Source of the DNA: Paulinella micropora
Lineage: Eukaryota > Cercozoa > Imbricatea > Euglyphida
Assembly: GCA_009731375.1 (NCBI GenBank)
Contig: BJOX01000095.1
Location: forward strand, 610,694 to 674,693
Direction: 5' to 3'
DNA: 64,000 nt
Part shown: positions 57,070 to 64,000 of the stretch, piece after piece
How the letters are laid out: every line of letters starts with the position of its first letter
Numbering within the stretch: position 1 is the first letter of the stretch
The notes under the pieces: model-generated
The model's database searches: none
Seen by the model: the letters and a program-made list of their open reading frames with translations, nothing else
Told to the model about the DNA's origin: nothing
Program-made: the position numbers and the translations under genes

Positions 57070-57732
57070 TCTTCCTTCTTCCTTCTACCTTCTTCCTTCT
57101 ACCTTCTTCCTTCCTTCCTCCTTCCTTCCTCCTCCTTCCTCCTCCTTCCTTCTTTCTCCTTCTTCTTCTTCCTTCCTCCTTCCTTCTTTTTCTTCCTTCT
57201 TTTTCTTCCTTCTTCTTCCTTCCTTCCTTCTTCCTTCTTCTTCTTCCTTCCTTCTTCCTTCCTCCTTCTTCCTTCTTCCGTCTTCCTTCTTCCTCCTTCC
57301 TTCTTCCTTCTTCCTTCTTCCTCCTTCCTTCCTTCCTTCCTCCTCCTCCTCCTCCTCCTCCTCCTTCTTCTTCTTCTTCTTCTTCTTCTTCTTCTTCTCC
57401 CTCTCTCTCTCTCTTTTGGAGGGGGGGGGGGTTGGTAATGGGGTTGTGTATATATTTTGTTTTCGTTGGTGATGGGGTTGTGTATAGATCGAAAGCATTC
57501 TCCAGTGCAAAGGCGAGGGGTTCGATGACTACATCGAAGACGCGCGTGCATTCTATTCTACCTTGACGGACAACAATGGAAAGAAAATCTGCCGCAAAAA
57601 CGCCAAGATCACAGAACCTGTCGACAAACCCATGGCGACCCGCTCCCAGGTACGAATGCATGCATGTGTGTGTTGTGTGTGCATATGCATGTATGTTGAC
57701 CCGCTCACTGCTTCAATACCGCCTGGACAATC

Positions 57733-57778
<46 letters not shown>

Positions 57779-57788
57779 TCTCTCTCTC

Positions 57789-57823
<35 letters not shown>

Positions 57824-57826
57824 CTG

Positions 57827-57896
<70 letters not shown>

Positions 57897-57955
57897 TGTC
57901 AGCAGGATCAATCTTTGGATTTGAGCTCACAGGATAGCAAAGGGCTACTCACTCA

Positions 57956-58000
<45 letters not shown>

Positions 58001-59485
58001 TGTCAGCAGGATTTGAGCTCACAGGATAGCAAAGTGCTACTCAAGAAGGTACATACATGCAGACACGCAGACAGACGTACATAAATACATACATACATAC
58101 TTGCAGGATGGGACTTGTGACATGCATTATAAAGTGAAGCGCGCTCAGGACAGTGATTATTTCCGCTGTGTGTATGTATTGTATGTATGTACGTTCTATC
58201 TCCTATCTACGTATGCATGTACGTACGTTTATATCCTATGCATAATTGTGTATCTGTACGTTTATCCCTATCTATCTATGTCTGTCTGCATGTTTATCGG
58301 CTGTGTATCTATGCATGTTTTACCTCTTAAATATGTACGCATGTTTATGTTTACACCACTCAAGAACGTACATACCTACAGACGTACATACATACATACA
58401 TACATATACACATACATACATATAGACAGATAGAAAGACATACTTACGTACATACGCACATACATACATGCACACACATACATACAGGATGGAACTCATG
58501 ACATGCGTTGCAAGGTGAACCGCGCTCTTGCATTCTCCGATTCCACTCCAGGCAGCCCTTTGAAGAAGGATGGCACCCCAGACATGTGCTACAGTGCAAA
58601 CAGATCACCCAACTCTTCTTCCTCCTCCACCTCCTACTCCCCCCCCTCTACATCTTCCTGGGCTCCGAGTGGTCCCTTGAAGGCGGACGGCACCCCAGAC
58701 ATGCGCTTCAGCCAACATACCTCCCTCCTACTCCTCTCCCTCCTACACTTCCACCCTCCTACACCTCCACCTCCTACTCCTCTCCCTCCTCTTCTTCCTC
58801 CTACTCCACATCCTACTCCTCCCCCTCTACTTCTTCCTGGGCTCCGAGTGGTCCCTTGAAGGCGGACGGCACCCCAGACATGCGCTTCAGTGCCAACATA
58901 CCTCCCTCCTACTCCTCTCCCTCCTACACTTCCACCTCCTCGTTACTGTTACTGTCTCCTCGCCCTCCTACACCTCCACCTCCTACTCCTCTCCCTCCTC
59001 TTCTTCCTCCTTCTCCACATCCTACTCCCCCCCCTCTACTTCTTCCTGGGCTCCGAGTGGTCCCTTGAAGGCGGACGGCACCCCAGACATGCGCTTCAGC
59101 CAACATACCTCCCTCCTACTCCTCTCCCTCCTACACTTCCACCTCCTCCTCTCCCTCCTACACCTCCACCTCCTACTCCTCTCCCTCCTCTTCTTCCTCC
59201 TTCTCCACATCCTACTCCCCCCCCTCTACTTCTTCCTGGGCTCCGAGTGGTCCCTTGAAGGCGGACGGCACCCCAGACATGCGCTTCAGTACCAACAGAT
59301 CTCCCTCCTACTCCTCTCCCTCCTACACTTCCACCTCCTACTCCTCTCCCTCCTCTTCTTCCTCCTACTTCTCCCCCGATGATTCTTCCCCCTACTCCTC
59401 CTCCTCTGATTCTTCCTGGGCTCCGAGTGGTCCTTTGAAGGCGGATGGAACCCCAGACATGCGCTACAGTGCCAACAGGCGCTAG
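50843..59485 (+). CDS. Modular multi-exon gene: coiled coil, DGxxDxRCxA modules and C-terminal DGTPDMRY repeats
   Basis: Exons: 50843-50932, 52275-52439, 52493-52610, 52668-52747, 53174-53203, 53382-53411, 53753-53800, 54375-54419, 55258-55305, 55701-55781, 56193-56261, 57488-57649, 58010-58048, 58107-58169 and 58488-59485 (TAG). Nearly every intron is phase 0. The first exons are coiled coil ([16 protein letters not shown]). Later ones read [56 protein letters not shown] and [20 protein letters not shown]. Then come [26 protein letters not shown] and [14 protein letters not shown]. The last exon holds about six units ending [26 protein letters not shown] motif recurs in many eukaryotic proteins, but I know no function for it. 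The 5' end was not found. The second exon lacks a GT donor, and two terminal units have 2-nt deletions that break frame. Confidence 0.7.
50933..51540 (+). repeat. Segmental duplication block B
   Basis: Partner of 49997-50580. It differs by substitutions, small indels and its own (ATGT)/(ATTT) run near 51260-51320. Confidence 0.85.
51599..52029. other. Assembly gap
   Basis: 431 N flanked by poly-C/(CT)n on both sides. Exons could be missing here. Confidence 0.99.
52754..53056 (+). pseudogene. Two 3'-edge copies of the exon 52668-52747
   Basis: GATCTACGCTCAGCCAAGAG (52788) and TTGGCGCTCAGCCAAGAGAA (53018) repeat GATCGGCGCTCAGCCAAGAG of the exon and end at CCAT/CAAT|GTATGT in place of CCAA|GTATGT. 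ATGT and TCTA runs separate them. In frame they read [12 protein letters not shown] and [12 protein letters not shown] against [12 protein letters not shown], so both are still open. Confidence 0.8.
53205..53750. repeat. (ACAT)n/(GCAT)n introns
   Basis: CATA-type repeats on both sides of the 30-nt exon at 53382. Confidence 0.9.
53880..54300 (+). pseudogene. Four decayed copies of the exon 54375-54419
   Basis: GACGCTGTGCTGCAAGCCAT (53893), CACGCTGTGCTGCAAGCCAC (54031), GACGCTGTGCTGCC (54131) and AACGCCGTGCGGCAAGCCAT (54270) match AACGCCGTGCTACAGGCTAT of the exon. They lie upstream, and ATGT/ATGTA runs separate them. Confidence 0.8.
54494..54715. repeat. (GTT)n then (ACAT)n/(ACGT)n intron
   Basis: GTT/GTC trinucleotides to 54590, then CATA and CGTA. 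Near 54745-54768 GCAG|GCTCTAATTG..TTTG|GTGTC could be a further 24-nt phase 0-0 exon, but I did not include it. Confidence 0.8.
55320..55698. repeat. (TA)n/(CT)n intron
   Basis: Alternating CT and TA runs between the exons ending at 55305 and starting at 55701. Confidence 0.95.
56370..57420. repeat. 1 kb (TTC)n, (TCC)n, (TCTA)n intron
   Basis: TTC/TCC to 56610, TCTA/TACC to 56960, then TTC with TTCC to 57400 and a poly-G run at 57421-57430. Uninterrupted pyrimidine on one strand for most of its length. Confidence 0.95.
57735..58000. repeat. (CT)n, (TA)n, (TCTA)n, (CA)n intron
   Basis: Microsatellite chain before the exon at 58010. At 57903-57942 a 5'-edge copy of that exon lies upstream: AGCAGGATCAATCTTTGGAT then TTGAGCTCACAGGATAGCAA, followed by CT and CA runs that repeat the parent's flank. 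Confidence 0.9.
58545..59480 (+). repeat. ~190 bp coding tandem array (six units)
   Basis: Units with TGGGCTCCGAGTGGTCCCTT / GAAGGCGGACGGCACCCCAG / ACATGCGCTTCAGTGCCAAC, then TCC/TAC runs coding Ser/Tyr/Pro. Units near 58708 and 59095 read TTCAGCCAAC instead of TTCAGTGCCAAC (2 nt missing), which shifts the frame. All other units stay in frame. Confidence 0.9.
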
Positions 59486-60810
59486 ACAGCCCTTGTGCGG
59501 CAAGTATTTACTGAAACAAAATTGTACTATACACGCATGAAAATATATCATCCTGCAATCATCTATCATGTGATCATGAGCACCCGCACCAGAAGTATAT
59601 ATTAATATATATATATATATATATATATTAGTTATACTAAAACAAAGAACGAAACTGGGATATTAATACTGACTCAATATTAATGAAGTGCCTGCCCGGG
59701 GAAGGTGGGATTTTTCTGGACGAAAGAAATCTAAGCTCGCCTTCTGGCAGCAGAAAAAGAGGTGTACGACGAAACTGAATCATCCAGAAGCCTTCGTCAG
59801 CTGTCAATGTGTGCAACCACAAGCTGGAATGCAATTCCGCCTTCTCAAAACTCAGCTGCTTTATTTTGGGCTTTTTCTTTCTTTCTTTCTGTCTTTCTTT
59901 CTGTCTTTCTCAAGTTCTTTCTTGCTTTCTTTCTTGCTTGCTTTCTTTCTTTCTTTTTCTTTTCCTTTTTTTTTGCGCGATCAACTTGGACGATATTGTT
60001 ACAATAGTACGATATTTAATAACCGATAACTGTCCTAACGATATGAAGACTGAGGAATACCTAAAGTAGGGACTCCGTAATCTCCAGACCAAGGATAACC
60101 GACAGACCGGAATGGTAAGTAATGCCATTATATACCGGGTGGGCCGGCACTAGTAATCCCTTCTCCCCCCCCCGAGCCTGCCGGCGCGCTCACCCCTATG
60201 CGCGCGAGAAGCCGAACTCAACTACACCGCCGCCACAACCTCGGTCACACTACATTTTGAATGCCAACGAACCTGAGTGACGGTCGTCGCCCGCGTACTA
60301 GTATTAATATTAATGAATCAAGTTAAACAATATTTCAAGTTGGGCCATTCGCCAATACTCAGTACACCGCGTAAGATCATAAATTTTGAGTAACTTCAAG
60401 TTGGGCCACTGCATTCAACAATACTTCGCCTGACCCGCCCCCACCCGTCGCCCGAAATTCCAGTTACCTGCCAGTGTTATCATGAAGTCACCACGTGTTC
60501 AATCAACTGCCACGGTTTCGAGTAATCATGACTATGATAAGTTCCCGCAAGCCTGAATAAAGCAGTTGCCCATTGCTCATACGCCATATTATTCAACATA
60601 TGTAATTCTATGTTCATTAGTGGATATAAAAACTGAGACTTTATGGAAAAAAAGAGTTTTAATCTTTTTTCTATAAACCTTTTTTATTTTAAAGATCACA
60701 CTGAGATCTAATTGGTAGTGAAATTTTTAAAAAATTGAATTTGAATTTTATTGCTAGCGTTAACGGTACTTGAATATGTACTGTTTTTTGTAAGGTAAGT
60801 GGTTGTGAAG
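59486..60810. other. Intergenic, no gene seen
   Basis: A TA run (59606-59630), (CTTT)n with CTGT at 59870-59960, a poly-C/GC-rich patch near 60160-60200, and A/T-rich sequence. If TAG were a sense codon, the upstream gene would run about 41 codons further to a TAA. Confidence 0.4.
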
Positions 60811-61047
60811 ATTTGGTGCGCACTACTTTAAGTTACGAAATCTCTTATTCTGAAAACATTTTTGAAAAATCTTTTTTTTACAATTACGCATGCTTCTTGG
60901 GTTTTGGGTTTTTAACACTAAAAATTGTTCAGCCGGGCCAGGGCAAACCCTCATTTTTTCCGTCCCTATCGAACTTTTTAAACCCTTTTTGTCGAATTGT
61001 TGAGAGGCACCATTCCGATGCCTCCAAAGAAATGATTTGCATTCTGG

Positions 61048-62162
61048 GTGCGTAAGGGCAAGGACAAAAATGTTTCCAAATCCGAACAGAGCACTCGTCA
61101 CGAAGTGAGGCAAGAAAACAAAATTAAGCAGGACAAAACGGACCTTGTACAAAAACAGAGGCAAGAAAACCTTTCGTACGGCAGGGAAACCGGCATTGTT
61201 TTTGAGCCACCGCCCACAACCAAGAGTCCACCGACCCAGTCTCTTTTCTATAACGTTAGAATAGATATTGATCCACAAAATTCCCCCTCCAGACAGAACA
61301 TTTTCAACCTGCTTAGTGCAAAAACTATCTCTACATGGCATGCTGCTCATCCAACTGCTGCTTCTGATTCTGCTACTGTTGATGCTCAGCCTGTGCGTGT
61401 GAGATGGAATGCTGCCTTGGATGGTGAGGATGAGGGGATTGTTTGCGATAAATATGACACACATATGATACTGTGATTGTTTGTCGTGTTCCACGCACTC
61501 GAAAGAAAGACGCACAGACATCGAGTAGAGTCACAGACTGGCAGAGAAAAGAAGTGAGTAGGTCAGGCAGTTAGCTTGTTTAGGCAGTGTCTGTCAGAAG
61601 AGTATCAGATGAGTGAGGAGGAGGTGTGTGAGTACGATGATATGTACAAAGAGATGGTAAAAGACTACCACAAAAACCCTACCGCTGCTGAGATACAAGA
61701 CATTGCCTTTCAAACTTTACTCCACATGGACGCAAACGTCATCTCAGACGAACAAGTCAGAACCTTGCTCACTGCTACAAAACACCCCTTCCTGTTCGGT
61801 CACGATCTTGTCAAGGATAGAAAAGCCCTTACCGCCGTTGTAGACGAGAAGTACAAACTCAATTAAACCGAGAAGGGACTTCCGCCTCTGCCGACGTTAG
61901 TGCACTGATGGAGTGGTTGGAGGCTGGTTGGCGGCAGAAACAGGCAGATCCGAAGGAGGTATGCATCGCGATTGGCCGCCGGTGACGGGCGAAAGACGGG
62001 GGCAACGTTAAACTCAGTGCTCTGGGCTATGATGTGCTTTGCTCTAGATGAGAATCGTAACTTAATTCCGGGTTTACCCCACCCGACAACACAGGAGGGG
62101 ATCTTTCCCCTCCTCATCTCGAAGCGTTCCGAGGATTTGCTCTCCCTGAAAGTTCACGCAGG

Positions 62163-62199
<37 letters not shown>

Positions 62200-63802
62200 C
62201 CCCCCCCCCCCCCCCCTNNNNNNNNNNCAACAAGGCCCTCTTTCTCCTCCAACTTGTGCAGCTTTTCAATCGTTGCTGAGTCAGGTTGGATGGAATGCAA
62301 TAAATTAATGTTAAGTTTTTGTTCCTTCCAGCCTGACGTATTGACAGTATTAATTAAAGTCACATGAATTTAACAACTTGAAGTGACAGTATTTAATTAA
62401 TAATAATTTTTCTTTAATGAATGAATTAGGAACACTTCTGTTCGAGTTACAAGAGCTCGAACAGAAGGGTTGGACTTCCGGCAAGACCTGCATTCACTAC
62501 CCGTGCAAGCTGTTCGTGACCGGCGATATGAAGTGGCTGCTTTCGGTGTGTGCACACAAGTCAGCAGGTGGTAACCATTTCTGCTACCTCTGCACTTGCC
62601 ACAAATCCGAACGACATAACTTTGACTTAGAATGGAACATCAACAGGAAGTCAGAGGACGTGAACACGAAAGGGAAAAAATATAAAGATGAGAAATCTCT
62701 TTTCTGGTTTGTCCCTCTAGAGAGACATATACCTGACTTACTGCATATGGTGCTTCGTATCTGCGGCCGCTTTGTGGACTACCTGATTCGTGAAGTTATA
62801 GACGGGGTGCCGGAAACAAAATGGGGAATCCATATTGATTCCAGTCACCGTTTCTATAAGCAATCAACTCGTTTGCAAGAATTTGCTGAAATAGTCAGTA
62901 ATAAAAACAAACGACGTTCGGGGCCTGCTATAAGCGGCTTTCGCTTTTATCAGCCTCGTTTGGAATCAGGTGGTAAAGGTTCATGGCAATGGTTTGGGTT
63001 AGACAGAGGCCAGCCTTTGCGAACTTTGTTTCAGGCAGTATTTGACGAAGACATTATATTTCAAGATCTGATCGCTCCCGGCCGCTGGGCTAGAATTAAG
63101 ACATTCTGGGCCGCCTGGTGGGCACAGTTTTTGAAAATTAATGATCGTACTCTTTTTACTGAAGCTGACGCTAAAGCGTGGGGTCAGGAGACTAGAAATA
63201 TTTTTCGGAAGATGTGTACGCCTCAAGCGCAAACACCTCATCCAAATATCGTCTCCGGTGAATGGGATTTCGCGGGCCCGGGCCCAACTTCTCCTATTAT
63301 TTGGATAAATAAATGGGAGGCACATGGGACGGGTAGACGCAAAAAGCAAGTAAAAAGAGAGGATGGTAGCATTCTTTTGCGTGCAGATGTCGGCCCCACC
63401 ACTCTCTACACAGAAGACTGGATTACTCCATACGTTCATCTCACTATCTATCACGTTCCATTTTTTTTGACCAAGTAGGGTACCTTGTACTCGTTTACTT
63501 GCCAATCACTTGAGTTGCTGAATCTCATGCATTCTCACTTGTTCTTCAAGCGCAACACGCGCAGAAGAACATGGCTGCTTTAGCTTCTGCAAACTACATA
63601 CCGCGTTCATGAGCTCAGAGCTAGTGGTTACGACTTCAAAAACTATAATCACAGGTGCGACTACTGCGCAAAGAAATTTGTTTATCATGCGCGCTTTAAG
63701 TCGCACGTTCAGCAATGCAAAATAGAGGCACTAGATTTAGGTTTTAATATTGGCCTCAATCACAGCACACAGTGGGAACAGTGTGATTTTTTTTTAGTTT
63801 AA
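61048..63802 (+). mobile_element. DDE-type transposase-like gene with C-terminal zinc finger, several segments
   Basis: Segments: 61048-61476 (basic N-terminus), 61564-61866 (helical), about 61940-62165, and 62417-63802. The third has ASRLAAGDGRKTGATLNSVL. The last has LFVTGDMKWLLSVCAHKSAG, a CYLCTCHKSERHNF Cys cluster, ERHIPDLLHMVLRICGRF and YVHLTIYHVPFFL. Then come LYSFTCQSLELLN and a finger CDYCAKKFVYHARFKSHVQQ-C. The order GDG, GD-K, C-x2-C, H-x2-L-H-x3-R is one I associate with a family of DDE-like transposases; the exact family is uncertain. The last segment is one frame with two TAG codons (63476 and 63581) and a terminal TAA. A (CT)n/poly-C run with a gap (62165-62227) sits between the third and last segments. 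Terminal repeats were not found. Confidence 0.6.
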
Positions 63803-63961
63803 TAAATTGTGATAAGTTAAAAAATTACTATCAAATTCAAGTTGAAATTCAAAATATTAATATTAATATTTCCGGCCCGGATATAAGTAACGAATACAGA
63901 TTTAAATATTGTAAAAAAATATTTATTATTAATATTAACTTTGATTTTTTTTCAGTCACTT

Positions 63962-63962
<1 letters not shown>

Positions 63963-64000
<38 letters not shown>
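63963..64000. repeat. Poly-T run to the window end
   Basis: 38 T with no end visible. It follows ATTAATATT-rich sequence. It could be a genuine homopolymer or the flank of an assembly gap. Confidence 0.9.

Overview
The window is nuclear DNA of a eukaryote with an extreme load of simple repeats. Introns with GT..AG ends, a spliceosomal SmG gene, a Ragulator LAMTOR5-like gene, a PH-domain gene and several retroelement classes (Ty3/gypsy-like, DIRS-like, DDE-type) show this. I cannot name the organism. A microbial eukaryote with long repeat-filled introns fits best; nothing fixes the lineage. No tRNA, rRNA, CRISPR or bacterial-style operon was seen.

Layout. 1-12.5 kb: a plus-strand gene (gene 1) reconstructed from at least eight exons. 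Its introns consist almost wholly of (ATGT)n, (TCTA)n, (TACC)n, (AATAC)n and (GATA)n, and a 16-copy intron/micro-exon array precedes it. 12.5-16.5 kb: repeat-derived sequence with a USP-like cysteine-box reading frame on the minus strand. 16.57-17.55 kb (minus): SmG, two exons split by a (TCTA)n intron. 18.17-27.74 kb (plus): a PH-domain gene of 14 phase-consistent exons. 27.94-43.40 kb: a degenerate Ty3/gypsy-like LTR element with about 4.4 kb of unidentified coding sequence between protease and reverse transcriptase; its 3' LTR is split by a 2.1 kb TIR element. 43.7-44.0 kb: a 270 bp fold-back element related to the LTR end. 45.14-45.97 kb (minus): a compact six-exon LAMTOR5-like gene. 46.2-48.7 kb (minus): a DIRS-like remnant with RNase H and tyrosine recombinase. 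48.9-59.5 kb (plus): a many-exon gene of phase 0-0 modules ending in repeated DGTPDMRY motifs. 61-63.8 kb (plus): a transposase-like gene with a C-terminal zinc finger.

The strongest theme is how the introns grow. At most well-defined exons in the repeat-rich genes, a short piece of exon edge plus its splice site has been copied in tandem into the adjacent intron, and each copy is separated or extended by a microsatellite. The copies range from near intact to badly decayed. In at least one case a microsatellite has grown inside a copy. LAMTOR5, with introns of 52-147 bp, is free of this. All exon models come from reading splice sites and frames by eye and have not been checked against transcripts or databases.
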